This document shows positions 9,645 to 19,171 of a stretch of DNA of 64,000 bases, piece by piece. The stretch spans positions 124,001-188,000 of the forward strand of contig NZ_OY762269.1 of NCBI RefSeq assembly GCF_963665245.1, in the 5' to 3' direction. Position 1 is the first letter of the stretch. Each line of letters opens with the position of its first letter. Below the pieces are notes generated by a model. That model saw only the letters and a program-made list of their open reading frames with translations. It made no database searches and had not been told where the DNA came from. Origin of the DNA: an uncultured Paludibaculum sp. (lineage in GTDB: Bacteria > Acidobacteriota > Terriglobia > Bryobacterales > Bryobacteraceae). The translations under genes and the position numbers were made by a program.

Positions 9645-11008
9645 GTCAGGTCACTGGCAGAGAGGCTGTCCATCGGGCGCGGTGACAGGCGGAAGCCGCG
9701 CGTGAGGATGGCCAGGTAAATGAGTCCGCAGGCAAGCCAGCCGAAGCCGGCCAATTGCGCCTTGGCGCTGAGATTGAGCCAGATGTAGGCGCAGAAGCCC
9801 GCGCCCAGAAGCGGAAAGACCAGACTGCCGAAGACGGCCCGGCCGGTGCGCTGGTTCTGGCGCAGATAGAAATGACGGATGACGCTGAGGTTCACCAGAA
9901 TGAAGCCGGCGAAGGCGCCAAAGTTGAGAAGTTCGACGACCAGTTGGAAACGGAGGAGCAGGGAGCCGAGTAGCGAGACGACGCCCATGAAGTATATGCC
10001 CCGCACGGGGGTGGAGAACCTGGGGTCGACATGAGCGAAGATGCGGGGTGAGATCACGCCATCGCGGCCCATACCCAGCAGAAGCCGGGAAGCCCCCGCC
10101 TGTCCGGTGAGCGCGCTGGCGAGCGCCGCGACCAGCAGAATGAAGGTCATGAAGCCCAACATCCACGGCCCGCCCGCCAGGGCGCCGATGTCGAGGATCA
10201 CTGTCTCCGGGTCCCGGAAGCTGCGGAAGTCCGGCCAGACCAGCGCGGCCATGTAGACGGTGAGGACACAGAGAAGCGTCTGGATCGCGCAAACCAGGAT
10301 GGTGGCGATAGAGATATCCCGTTCGGGGCGGATCGTGTCTTCGGCGAGGGCGGAGATGGCGTCAAAACCGATGTACGAGAGGCTGGCAATGGCCGCTCCC
10401 AGCAATAGTGGCCGCAAGCCGAACTCAGAGGGGTTGTAGATGTTGCGGAACTGCAGAAGACCAGCCCACCCATGGTGGGTGACGGTGTGCCAGGCCGCGA
10501 GGATCACGAATAGCGCGGCGCAGGCGCACATCAGGGCCATCATGACGTTGCCGGCACGGGCCGTGACCCGCAGGCCACGAACGTTCACCAGCGTGATCGC
10601 GACTGTGAACAGGACGGCCCAGACGGCGTAGGGTACCTGGGGCACTGTCCGGCTGGCCGTGAGCGCGGCGTACACCACACTGAGCAATGGAATGAGGAAG
10701 TAGTCGAGCAGCATGGCCCATCCAGCCAGGAAGCCGATGTGAGCATTCAGCGCCCGGTTCGTGTAGGTATAGGTCGACCCGGCGGACGGGAATGCGCTCG
10801 ACATTTTGCCGTAACTGGCGGCGGTGAACAGCATTGCCGTCATCGCCACGAGATAAGCCAGCACGGCATGGCCATGCGAGGTCTGCTGGACGATGCCGTA
10901 GACCGGGTACGCGGCTGTCGGGCCGAGTAGAACCAGTCCGTAGAGGATCAAGTCCTTTCGGGTGAGAATACGCTTCAGTTCGTGGGGGGGCGCGTGGGCT
11001 TGGGACAT
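9641..11008 (-). CDS. APC superfamily amino acid permease
   Basis: This is a 455-residue inner-membrane protein with about 12 hydrophobic segments. The start shows the APC signature (LYGLVLLGPTAAYPVYGIV in TM1, and YGKMSSAFPSAGSTYTYTNR after TM2). It resembles amino acid/polyamine permeases of the APC type. The ATG at 11008 was chosen because it is 8 bases after the stop of the GH20-like gene, whose TAGG can act as part of a ribosome site. A longer frame begins upstream inside that gene but lacks support. It is the second gene of a four-gene operon and overlaps the M20 peptidase gene by 4 bases. It probably brings in an amino acid or amino-acid conjugate handled by that enzyme. Confidence 0.85.
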   Translation of the reverse strand: MSQAHAPPHELKRILTRKDLILYGLVLLGPTAAYPVYGIVQQTSHGHAVLAYLVAMTAMLFTAASYGKMSSAFPSAGSTYTYTNRALNAHIGFLAGWAMLLDYFLIPLLSVVYAALTASRTVPQVPYAVWAVLFTVAITLVNVRGLRVTARAGNVMMALMCACAALFVILAAWHTVTHHGWAGLLQFRNIYNPSEFGLRPLLLGAAIASLSYIGFDAISALAEDTIRPERDISIATILVCAIQTLLCVLTVYMAALVWPDFRSFRDPETVILDIGALAGGPWMLGFMTFILLVAALASALTGQAGASRLLLGMGRDGVISPRIFAHVDPRFSTPVRGIYFMGVVSLLGSLLLRFQLVVELLNFGAFAGFILVNLSVIRHFYLRQNQRTGRAVFGSLVFPLLGAGFCAYIWLNLSAKAQLAGFGWLACGLIYLAILTRGFRLSPRPMDSLSASDLT

Positions 11009-11016
11009 CTGGATAC

Positions 11017-13371
11017 CTACTGCTGGGCCGGGCGCCGGTCTGGCGCCTCGTTTATTTCGAGCCAATGGAAGACAGCGGAATCGGTGGGCAGCGAGTTGGC
11101 CGCGGCGTAAGCGTTGCGCGCCGTACGGATGGATTCGACCCAGTCACCAAAGGGGAGGTCGAGTTCGCGCTGGATCAGATAACGCATATCTACTGTGCGG
11201 TCTGGGACGTGATCCTTCACGTCATCGAGTTCATGCAGGAAGGTTCGCCCGTTCGCGGCGGCAGCGCGCGGATACCAACTCTTCTGCCAGGTAGCTACGG
11301 TGTCCCGCAGCGTCGTGTTGCGCCGTTGTTGAATGCCACGAGCCAGGCGGAGGACACGATCCAGGGCTTCGACCGCCTCGCGGGCCTTTTGATTCCGGGC
11401 CGCTTCGCGAGCGTTTTGGAGCTGTGATGAGATGCGGCCCAGGTCGAGGAGCATCTCCAGGTTTTGCCGGCAGAGGTGTGCAACCGACAGGGCTACTTCG
11501 AGGTTGTACCGGTTGAACGCCACCTGTCCGGCGTTTTCGTGCAAAAGCGCCAGTAATTCGTCGTTCTCGCCAAGGAAATCGGCCGCGAGTTCCAGGCGGC
11601 GTGCGTGGGTTTTGTTCCAGTCTGTCAGATCGATGTCGAGAGTGGCGGACGGGGCAGGGGGTAAGCCCAGGGTCTGGTCCTTTACCGGTTGGCGCGGATG
11701 GAAGACCTCATCGGAATCCCCGAACAGGGGCTTGCGCGATGACGGGCCCCACTCCCAACTATCGGACCAGAAGCGAGCCTGTTGGCTCAGTAGCTGGTAG
11801 ACGCGGTTCATGTTCCGAGCGCCACCCCCGTAGAAGTTCCTGTAGAACGCGGCCATTGATTCCTGCACCGCAGGCGTTCCGGGGTGCCAGGCAGCGGCGG
11901 AAATGGCGGCGTAGCCGAGCCAGAAGGTCTCAGGATGGAGGCCCGCGTCGGCCCACCCGGCGACAATCGACCCGATGAGCTGGGCCTGGCCGCGAGCGGG
12001 CTGAGCCGAAATCTCGCGAAATCCTTCGCTCACGCGTTCGCTCTGTGATGAGGCAGGGTGGAGTAGACGGGCGTTGGGGAGGGTGAAGTAGTTCGGGAAG
12101 AGCCGTTCCTCGCCTTGTGTGGAGGTGTAGAGCATCTGGCGAATGCCGCGCTGACGGAAGACCGGATCATAGCGGGGACCATAGACTTCGCCATTCACCA
12201 GGTGGCTGGGCAGCGCTGCGATGTCTTCCGGTTTGAGCGGGTACTCGCCCCAGAAGATGACCGTCCGGCCTTGTGCGTGAATCGGATCGGCCACCCGGCC
12301 AATGAAGTCCGCCAGCAGCCGGCCAACGCTTCCGGCCTTGGCCGCGGCCGTCTTCTCCTGACATTGGGCGCTCTCCGCCAGCCCGATGTAGTACGGTTCA
12401 TCGGTCGAAAGGTAGACGTACTTACCGCCCCGATTGGCGTTGATCAGGTCCTGGAACATGCCCGACAGAAGTTTCACCGCCCCTGGGTTGACGGCACAGA
12501 GTTCATAGTTGCTGTCGGGGAATGATCGGAACGGGGCATACTGCGGATGCTTCAGGAGAAACGCCAGATGGGCCGGGCCGTCGAGGAAGGGAATCAGTTG
12601 GACCTGGTGGCGGAGAGCGTAGTCAGTCAGTTCCTGATACTCGGCCGGCGTCATGGCGTATGGCTCCACGACGGCGGGCGCGGACGCGAATTGGAAATGG
12701 CCCTCGAGTTTCAGCGCGAAGCCGTTGATCTTGAAGAAGGCTGCCTGGCGAACGGCCCGTTTCAGTTCGGGCAGGCGCTCCAGATGGTGGGCGTCGTCCC
12801 AATAGATGTGGCGTCTGTGCAGGTCCGGCCAGTCGGTGATGCGGCCTGAGGGCAACCAGAGCGTGCCATTACGCCATTGGAGCAGTTGGACGAGGGTCTG
12901 CACCGCGTAGAACAGTCCGGCCGGCGCGTTTGCCCGCAGATGGATTCCAGCCTGGCCGATCTGCAGGGAATACGCCTGTTCGGCGATCGCCGCAGTGTTG
13001 GAATCCTCCGTGGGGCCCGGCACGACCGAGCCGGCGCGGAGTTCGAATCGGAGGGGCGTTCCGCCGGTAAGGGCGGGCTTCAAGCCGAACCGCTCCGCCA
13101 TATGTTCCTGAAGGCTGGCCACCGCCTCGGAGGCGCTGGAGCCGGCGTTGTTCTGTATCGAAAAGGTAGGCCCGAATCGAAGATCGGACGGTTCGAGCTG
13201 AATCTGCTGCGGCAGTGGAAGTACGTGATAGCCCCGTTCGGCCAGCGCTGAGAGCGACTGCGCCCCGCAGGTGGACGCCAGAAGGGTCACCAGAATCGAT
13301 GGGACCAGCAGGTGGAGGGGCTTGAACGTCCAGGAAGTTGCGCCCCGGTCGATGTGTCGTATTCTACTCAT
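11017..13371 (-). CDS. GH20-like beta-N-acetylhexosaminidase, secreted
   Basis: This is a 784-residue exported protein. A signal peptide (LLVPSILVTLLASTCGAQS) precedes a GH20b-type N-terminal domain (YHVLPLPQQIQLEP...) and a TIM barrel from ~150. The barrel has the usual RRHIYWDDAHH start, KINGFALKLEGHF, and VYLSTDEPYYIG, where Asp324-Glu325 match the Asp-Glu catalytic pair of GH20 enzymes. The classic H-x-G-G-D-E is altered to Y-L-S-T-D-E, so substrate preference may differ from chitobiose. A long helical C-terminal region follows. The ATG at 13371 abuts the ATG of the divergent gene at 13372; a TTG at 13404 is the only upstream alternative. It leads the permease/M20/transglutaminase operon. 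Confidence 0.75.
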   Translation of the reverse strand: MSRIRHIDRGATSWTFKPLHLLVPSILVTLLASTCGAQSLSALAERGYHVLPLPQQIQLEPSDLRFGPTFSIQNNAGSSASEAVASLQEHMAERFGLKPALTGGTPLRFELRAGSVVPGPTEDSNTAAIAEQAYSLQIGQAGIHLRANAPAGLFYAVQTLVQLLQWRNGTLWLPSGRITDWPDLHRRHIYWDDAHHLERLPELKRAVRQAAFFKINGFALKLEGHFQFASAPAVVEPYAMTPAEYQELTDYALRHQVQLIPFLDGPAHLAFLLKHPQYAPFRSFPDSNYELCAVNPGAVKLLSGMFQDLINANRGGKYVYLSTDEPYYIGLAESAQCQEKTAAAKAGSVGRLLADFIGRVADPIHAQGRTVIFWGEYPLKPEDIAALPSHLVNGEVYGPRYDPVFRQRGIRQMLYTSTQGEERLFPNYFTLPNARLLHPASSQSERVSEGFREISAQPARGQAQLIGSIVAGWADAGLHPETFWLGYAAISAAAWHPGTPAVQESMAAFYRNFYGGGARNMNRVYQLLSQQARFWSDSWEWGPSSRKPLFGDSDEVFHPRQPVKDQTLGLPPAPSATLDIDLTDWNKTHARRLELAADFLGENDELLALLHENAGQVAFNRYNLEVALSVAHLCRQNLEMLLDLGRISSQLQNAREAARNQKAREAVEALDRVLRLARGIQQRRNTTLRDTVATWQKSWYPRAAAANGRTFLHELDDVKDHVPDRTVDMRYLIQRELDLPFGDWVESIRTARNAYAAANSLPTDSAVFHWLEINEAPDRRPAQQ

Positions 13372-15210
13372 ATGTTTCGCATTGAACCGTGTTGGCGAAA
13401 GCAAATTCTATCTTGTAGTTTGTGTTTGCTTTTGTTTGGTATCGTTTGTGCCGCTCAGGAGCTGTTGCTGCTGCCCGAACACATGCGCCCGGACCCTTTC
13501 GGCAAAGTAGTGGAAGTGGACCGGACGGCTGGTCTTGTTCCCGGGAAGAGCATCACGCTGGAGGCTGCGCGTGCGTCCTTTGTTTCCTGTCATGTGCTTG
13601 TCAGCATGCCCAAGCAAGGAGCGTATCGCCTGGAAGTGACGCCGTTCCCGTCTTCGAGCCAGCTCCAAGCGGAACTGTTTCGCGAGTGGTATCACTTCCT
13701 GCCGAAGTCGAAAGGTTACTACCCGGACGCCCTGGAGCCAATTTCGCTCACTGTTCAGTCGAAACTGCCGGCTCCTGACAACCGGATTGCGGATCAGACG
13801 GCGCAGGGCTACTGGCTGGACATCTGGATTCCGGCGAATGCTGTTCCGGGCGTCTATGAGACCAAGGCCGTCCTGGCAATGAATGGGCGCAAGTCGACCG
13901 CTGTTCTCAAGGTGCGCGTGCTGGACGCCACGGTTCCGGCGGAAGATGCGGTGACGATGGATCACAATACGTACGGGACGTCGTGGCTGGCTGGCGACTA
14001 TCCCACACTCAGCCGTCAGGGAAGTGACGACTTCTATCTGAGCGACCGGTTCTTTGGGCTCATTCACGCCTATCACCGGATCTTCTATGACCACCGGGGC
14101 ACGTTCCATCAGCTTGGCTACGGGCACGGAGGCAAGGTGGGGCCGGAGTTCGCGCCCGAGCTCGCCGGCACAGGGCGGAACAAACGGATTGCGAATTGGG
14201 CGCTGTTTGACCGCCACTACGGGCCATTGTTGGACGGATCTGCTTTCGCGAATACGCATCTTGGGTCTAGGCCGACTAAGTTAGTTTACCTTCCTATCAA
14301 TCCGGAATGGCCAGCCTCTTACCTCTGGTGGGGTGAGCCCGGGTATGAGCAGGAGTTCGTCAATGTGGTCTCCGCGATGGAGCAGCACTTCCGCGAGAAG
14401 GGTTGGACGAACACCCGCTTCGAGATGTTCTTCAATCACAAGAAGAGGTACAAGGCGTTTCCCTGGGATGGTGACGAGGCGCGGTTTCTCAACGACTTCC
14501 CCTATCTGCGTGAGTACGACAGGCTACTGAAACTCGCGGTGAAGCGCGATTCTCCGGTCAAGTTCGTGTTTCGCGCCGACGTGAGCTGGATGCTGGAGCG
14601 CGAGATCCAGGAGTTCGCGGGCGTCATCAACATGTGGATCTGCTCCCACAGCGACATGTCCTACCTGCCGGACGCGCCGCGGCTCATGAAGGACAGGGGC
14701 GACATTGTGTGGACCTACGGTGGCACGCCGGAGGTGACCAAGCCCGCCTCTCACGTCACGCGGGAAGTGCTGTGGCCGTGGATCTGGGGGACCGATGGTT
14801 TTGTGCACTGGCTGGCGACTGCTCCGGGGCCCGATCCATGGTTCCGGTTCGAGGGCGGCGGCGAGACACTGATCTATCCGGGCGACCGTTTTGGCATCAA
14901 CGGGCCCATCCCCTCCATCCGGCTGAAGATCCAGCGTAACGCCGTGCAGGACGTGACGCTGCTGAACGAATTTCGCAAGACCAAACCCATCGATCAGCTC
15001 CGAGCGGAGGCAGCCAGACGGTTCAATGGCACGGAGTTGAAGGACTGGCGCTCGCCGCGACCCGCCTACGCCGACAAGGATCCGCTGGAACGAACTAATG
15101 CCGATCCGGGGCCCGAGCGGAGCCCCAAGTTCGACGCCGGACTGGACGCCGCGGCTTGGCAGAGAGTTCGAGAGTATGTTGTGGAACTCGTCAAGGGAGA
15201 GCAGCGATGA
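13372..15210 (+). CDS. DUF4091 (GH123-like catalytic domain) secreted protein
   Basis: This is a 612-residue exported protein with signal peptide CSLCLLLFGIVCAAQ. The N-terminal half is a beta-sandwich (GYWLDIWIPANAVPGVYETK), followed by a barrel. The C-terminal part carries the DUF4091 pattern: VWTYGGTPEVTKPASHVTRE, WPWIWGTDGFVHW, then LIYPGDRFGINGPIPSIRLK and the R-N-A-V-Q-D-V-T-L-L end. DUF4091 is the catalytic domain of GH123 beta-N-acetylgalactosaminidases, so a hexosaminidase role is reasonable but unproven. It shares ATGA with the next gene and begins back-to-back with the GH20-like gene. Both are likely expressed together for amino-sugar glycan breakdown. Confidence 0.7.
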   Translation: MFRIEPCWRKQILSCSLCLLLFGIVCAAQELLLLPEHMRPDPFGKVVEVDRTAGLVPGKSITLEAARASFVSCHVLVSMPKQGAYRLEVTPFPSSSQLQAELFREWYHFLPKSKGYYPDALEPISLTVQSKLPAPDNRIADQTAQGYWLDIWIPANAVPGVYETKAVLAMNGRKSTAVLKVRVLDATVPAEDAVTMDHNTYGTSWLAGDYPTLSRQGSDDFYLSDRFFGLIHAYHRIFYDHRGTFHQLGYGHGGKVGPEFAPELAGTGRNKRIANWALFDRHYGPLLDGSAFANTHLGSRPTKLVYLPINPEWPASYLWWGEPGYEQEFVNVVSAMEQHFREKGWTNTRFEMFFNHKKRYKAFPWDGDEARFLNDFPYLREYDRLLKLAVKRDSPVKFVFRADVSWMLEREIQEFAGVINMWICSHSDMSYLPDAPRLMKDRGDIVWTYGGTPEVTKPASHVTREVLWPWIWGTDGFVHWLATAPGPDPWFRFEGGGETLIYPGDRFGINGPIPSIRLKIQRNAVQDVTLLNEFRKTKPIDQLRAEAARRFNGTELKDWRSPRPAYADKDPLERTNADPGPERSPKFDAGLDAAAWQRVREYVVELVKGEQR

Positions 15211-15770
15211 AGTGGAAATTACCGGCGGCCTGCATGGTCTGGGCGTTCGCGACGGCGCAACCGCAGGACCTTGCCAGGGAACTCGACAATGTTGCCCGGA
15301 CCGCCACGGTGATGGTGGACGGCGACCTCTGCCAGCGCATCCAAACAGAACGGTCTCGCGGATTCATGTCGAAGGAGGATCCCCGGGATCCTTATCTCGC
15401 GAGTGACAACTACGACGTCGATCACGACGCCTTCGACCGCACCAAGAAGACTCTGATGCGCCTGGCCCGCCTGTGCCCGCTGGCCTGTGACGTGAATCTA
15501 TGGACGCCTCTTGATACCAGCAATGCGCGTGTCCAAATTGTTATTCGCAACGTTCACGAGATGAGTTCGTTTTGGAAGTGGGGCGATTTGCACCAGCCGA
15601 TGCCGCCTGAGATGAAGAGTGTGCTCGAGACCGGGCAGCGGGTGGTGGTATCCAGACCGGGCGGCAAAGTCTCCGTCCTGGCGCCGGTGCGGAACAGCCT
15701 GGATGACGTGGTCGCACTCGTCGAGGTGGTGGCGCAACAACGGGTGGACCCGCAGGAGAACGTGAAATGA
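15207..15770 (+). CDS. small exported protein of unknown function, possibly Cache-like
   Basis: This is a 187-residue protein with an N-terminal signal sequence (MKWKLPAACMVWAFATAQ) and no further membrane segment. The ATG at 15207 overlaps the stop of the DUF4091 gene (ATGA), and its own stop overlaps the next gene, so the three are translated together. The C-terminus (KVSVLAPVRNSLDDVVALVE) resembles the last strands of extracellular Cache/PAS sensor domains, where a metabolite is bound. This is a loose likeness only. It contains two cysteines in RLCPLACD that could form a disulfide. Function is not recognised; a periplasmic binding or accessory role for the glycan enzymes is an inference. 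Confidence 0.7.
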   Translation: MKWKLPAACMVWAFATAQPQDLARELDNVARTATVMVDGDLCQRIQTERSRGFMSKEDPRDPYLASDNYDVDHDAFDRTKKTLMRLARLCPLACDVNLWTPLDTSNARVQIVIRNVHEMSSFWKWGDLHQPMPPEMKSVLETGQRVVVSRPGGKVSVLAPVRNSLDDVVALVEVVAQQRVDPQENVK

Positions 15771-18700
15771 GGCGTCTGCTTTGCGGCCTGGCTTTGTCGG
15801 GCGTGTTTGTGTGGGCTCAAGGCCCGGCGGCGGTCCGAGTCGAAGAGGGTTCGCTGGTGATTCCAACCTATGAACACTCCGGGCGCGAACTGGAGCCGGC
15901 GCTTTTCCCCACGTCCACAGTGACGGGCCTGTATCCGTTCACGACGTACCTGATGCCGTTTCAGGCCGGTGGTCCGAAGCCGCGGCGCTATCAGGCGCTC
16001 TTCGTTGAGAACGAGTATCTGAAGCTCACGTATATTCCGGAATTCGGCGGGCGCGTGTTTTCGCTCTATGACAAGCTGCGGGGGCGTGAGGTTCTCTATC
16101 GGAACGATGTGATCAAGCCTGCGTCCTACAATCCTCGTAACAGTTGGCCGCAGTCGGGGTTGGAACTCACGGGGCCGCACGATCTTCACATGCTGACGCT
16201 GCATTCCGAGCCCTATTGGTCGCATGTCGCGGTGAGGAATGCCGATGGCAGTGTGACGCTGGCGCTGGGCGAGACGGATCCCATATACGGGATGGAAGTG
16301 CAACTGTCGGCGACATTGCATCCCGGCGTCGCGGCGCTGGAGATTGGCGTGCGCTGCTACAACGGACGCCCCGCGCGGATGCCGCAGATGCTGTGGATCA
16401 ACACCGCCATCCGAGCCACGCCCAAAACACGATTCCTCTATCCCATGAGCCGCACCGTCGGCCACACAACGGCCGACATCGCGGACTGGCCGCTGTACAA
16501 CGGTCTGGACTACAGTTGGGACCGCAACAACACGCACATGCTGGGCGTTTTCGGAATCGATAGCTACGACAACTACCAGGGCGCCTATCAGTTCGATCTG
16601 GACTACGGCATCTTTCGCTACGCCGACCGGCGCGTCGTGCAGGGAATGAAGCTGTGGACGTTCGGATACGGTGACAGTGGCTCCAGCCACGAGGCGGGCT
16701 ACACCGATCATGCCGGCCCATACGTCGAACTCCAGAGCGGACGCTACGTCTGGGACGGCCACTATGAGTGGGTGCAACCCCACAAGACCGAGAGTTGGAG
16801 CGAGTGGTGGGTGCCGGTGGCGGGCACGAAGGGGCTCACCAGTCTCAGCGCCGATGTCGCGCTGAATCTTGAGATTCCCGAGCAGGTCGGCGCGAAGGCG
16901 ACCATGGCGCTGGCCGCGACCCGCAAGCTGATTGGAGCCAAAGTCGCCGTGCGCAGTCAGGCCGGGGAGCTTCTGAACTCCAAGGTCGACCTGGATCCCG
17001 CGCGGGTGCTTCGAATGGACATTTCGCTACGTGGCGCGCCGGTGGGGCTGGTAGTCACGGTGGCGGATGCCGGCGGCCACGTGGTGTTTGAGTACCACCG
17101 GCCTGACGCTCCGCCCGGCCGCAAGGAGTATACGCCGTTCACTCTGTCCCTGGAACGTCCACGCAAGGCGGTAGGCGAGATGAGTGTGGAGGAGTTGGTG
17201 CTGGCGGGCGAGTACCGGCTGAAGGAGCTGGATGATGCCGGCGCGACAACGCTGTTCCAGCAGGCGCTGGTGCGAGACCCCGGCGACTCCCGGGCGCACC
17301 GGCAACTCGGAATTCAGGACTATCAGCACGCCCGCTTCAAAGCGGCGGCGGAGCACTTGGAGAAGTCGATCGATCGGGATCCCTATGCTGCGGAAGGTCA
17401 CTATTACCTGGCGCTGTGCCATTTGGCGTTAGGCCGGGAGTCACAGGCCGAGCGGGCGCTGTACCTCATCGGAACCGACAGTGGCTATTTCGGAGCACGG
17501 GAGTACCAACTGGGACGGCTTGCGCTACGGAGGAAGGAACTGGCGGCCGCCGTTCGCCACTTCCGAGCCGCATTGGGCGCCAACGAGGGCGATCTTTCCG
17601 CACGGGTTGCACTCGGTTTGGCATTGGCAGACCTTGGGCAACGAACCCGCGCCAACGAGGAACTGCTCGCTGCCTCCAGGATGCAGCCGTCCAGCCGTCT
17701 GGCACCTGCCGGGCGATATCTTCTGGCCGGGGATCCGCAGACAACGGCGGAACTGCCGCGCCTGTTGGGCAGGCAGAGCCAGGAGGCGATGTCCGTCGCG
17801 CAGTTCTTCATGGACCTGTTGCGTTGGAATGACGCCGTGCGACTGCTGCAGTTGGTGGAGAAAAACAATGGCGACCCCTGGGGGACTCCAAGCGAGTTCT
17901 ACTACACGCTGGCCTACTGCCAGCGCCGCGCGGGCGATATCTCCGGTGCCGACAGCTCGCTCAAGAAAGCCCGTGCCGCCGGTGGCACGATTGACCGGTT
18001 TCCATCGAGACGCGAGAGCCTGGCTCCCCTGGAAGAGGCGGTTGCTTTGGCTCCCGCCGACGGCCAGGCGCACTATCTACTCGCGTGCCTGCTGTATCAT
18101 CTGGGACAGCCGGCGCAGGCCATTGAGCAATGGCGGGCGTCTGTGGAGAATCGACCTGCGGACTTCTCGACACGGCGGGCTTTGGGGCTCGCGCTCGCTG
18201 AGAACGGTGATGCGGATCGAGCGGCCAGTGAGCTCCAGCGCGCCGTCGACCTCAACCCCGCCCACATCCGCACACTGAACGACCTCAGCAATCTCTACGC
18301 GCGCGCCGGGCGCTTCGATGAGCAACTTGCATTACTCAAGAGGGCCCTGGCCAGCAAGCCCGGTGATGACGATCTGGCCGAAGGAGTGCTCACTTCGTAC
18401 CTGATGAAGGGGCTTTATCCGGAGGCTGAACGACTGATTGAGGAGCATCGCTTCAGCCCGCGCCATCGGAGCTACGGCCTCCGTGACAAGTTCCGGCTGA
18501 TGCGGTTCGCGCAGGGAGCGGGGGCACTCAACCGAGGCGACGCCGCCGAGGCATTGCGGCTCTTCGAGGATTCTCTTCGGCCTCCGGTCAGCCTGGGAAT
18601 TGACGACTTCGCATCGCAGAGTTCGCCGCGGCAGTTGTACTATCTCGGACGAGCCTACGAAGGCTTGGGACGGCAGTCCGAGGCGAAGTCGGCCTTCGAG

Positions 18701-19045
18701 CGTGCCTGTGCAGGATACGAAAAGCTGTCCGGGGACCGGGACAGTTGGAGCAGTGAGAACTATTTCATCGTACTGGCACTGGACCGGCTAGGCCGCCGCG
18801 AGGAAGCGGCCTCACTGCAGAGCCGTTTCGTCAACTTTGGTCAATCCGAGGTTGATGACAGGGTGCGTGAACGGAGCGCCGAGGCGAGGTATCTGTTGGC
18901 CCTAATCCGAAAGCGGGAGGGCAAGACGTCTGAGGCGCTGACCCTGCTTCAGAACGCAGTCGACGCCAAGCCGGACTTCCTGGCCGCGCGCATCGAGCTT
19001 CGCGGTGAGGCGCCGGATCCGCTGAAGCCGTCCGGCAGAGACTAG
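15767..19045 (+). CDS. DUF5107 and TPR-repeat protein, exported
   Basis: This is a 1092-residue protein with a signal peptide (LLCGLALSGVFVWAQ). Residues ~40-350 form the DUF5107 domain, a galactose-mutarotase/beta-sandwich-type fold (YIPEFGGRVFSLYDK, LELTGPHDLHML, PYVELQSGRYVWDGHYEW). A long array of tetratricopeptide repeats spans ~450-1080 (for example AAEGHYYLALCHLALGRESQAERALYLI). DUF5107-TPR proteins are widespread beside glycosidases in Acidobacteriota and Bacteroidota; the sugar-binding face suggests oligosaccharide recognition or epimer handling, and the repeats suggest partner binding. It overlaps the preceding gene by ATGA and is the last gene of its three-gene operon. Confidence 0.85.
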   Translation: MRRLLCGLALSGVFVWAQGPAAVRVEEGSLVIPTYEHSGRELEPALFPTSTVTGLYPFTTYLMPFQAGGPKPRRYQALFVENEYLKLTYIPEFGGRVFSLYDKLRGREVLYRNDVIKPASYNPRNSWPQSGLELTGPHDLHMLTLHSEPYWSHVAVRNADGSVTLALGETDPIYGMEVQLSATLHPGVAALEIGVRCYNGRPARMPQMLWINTAIRATPKTRFLYPMSRTVGHTTADIADWPLYNGLDYSWDRNNTHMLGVFGIDSYDNYQGAYQFDLDYGIFRYADRRVVQGMKLWTFGYGDSGSSHEAGYTDHAGPYVELQSGRYVWDGHYEWVQPHKTESWSEWWVPVAGTKGLTSLSADVALNLEIPEQVGAKATMALAATRKLIGAKVAVRSQAGELLNSKVDLDPARVLRMDISLRGAPVGLVVTVADAGGHVVFEYHRPDAPPGRKEYTPFTLSLERPRKAVGEMSVEELVLAGEYRLKELDDAGATTLFQQALVRDPGDSRAHRQLGIQDYQHARFKAAAEHLEKSIDRDPYAAEGHYYLALCHLALGRESQAERALYLIGTDSGYFGAREYQLGRLALRRKELAAAVRHFRAALGANEGDLSARVALGLALADLGQRTRANEELLAASRMQPSSRLAPAGRYLLAGDPQTTAELPRLLGRQSQEAMSVAQFFMDLLRWNDAVRLLQLVEKNNGDPWGTPSEFYYTLAYCQRRAGDISGADSSLKKARAAGGTIDRFPSRRESLAPLEEAVALAPADGQAHYLLACLLYHLGQPAQAIEQWRASVENRPADFSTRRALGLALAENGDADRAASELQRAVDLNPAHIRTLNDLSNLYARAGRFDEQLALLKRALASKPGDDDLAEGVLTSYLMKGLYPEAERLIEEHRFSPRHRSYGLRDKFRLMRFAQGAGALNRGDAAEALRLFEDSLRPPVSLGIDDFASQSSPRQLYYLGRAYEGLGRQSEAKSAFERACAGYEKLSGDRDSWSSENYFIVLALDRLGRREEAASLQSRFVNFGQSEVDDRVRERSAEARYLLALIRKREGKTSEALTLLQNAVDAKPDFLAARIELRGEAPDPLKPSGRD

Positions 19046-19109
19046 CCAGCGGTCCATGGTGACCTTCCACCTCGGTTCCCGCAATGAAAGAAAACTGTGA
19101 TTAACAGGG

Positions 19110-19138
19110 TTGACACAAGCGCGGGGTTATCGTAACTT
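19110..19138 (+). promoter_or_regulatory. possible sigma-70 promoter for the esterase-receptor operon
   Basis: A perfect -35 TTGACA at 19110-19115 is followed after 17 bases by TAACTT at 19133-19138 (3 of 6 matches to TATAAT). It lies 130 bases upstream of the chosen esterase start. The -10 is poor, so an activator or another element may be needed. Confidence 0.4.
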
Positions 19139-19171
19139 TATCTAGGTTCGGAAAGTTAACTTACTATCTGG
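19133..19171 (+). repeat. imperfect direct repeat with AAGTTAACTT palindrome, possible operator
   Basis: TAACTTTATCTAGG at 19133-19146 is echoed by TAACTTACTATCTGG at 19158-19172. The second copy overlaps the perfect 10-base palindrome AAGTTAACTT (19153-19162). The first copy covers the proposed -10. This is where a repressor would bind, and a ROK-type regulator is encoded downstream in the same gene series. That link is inferred. Confidence 0.4.
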
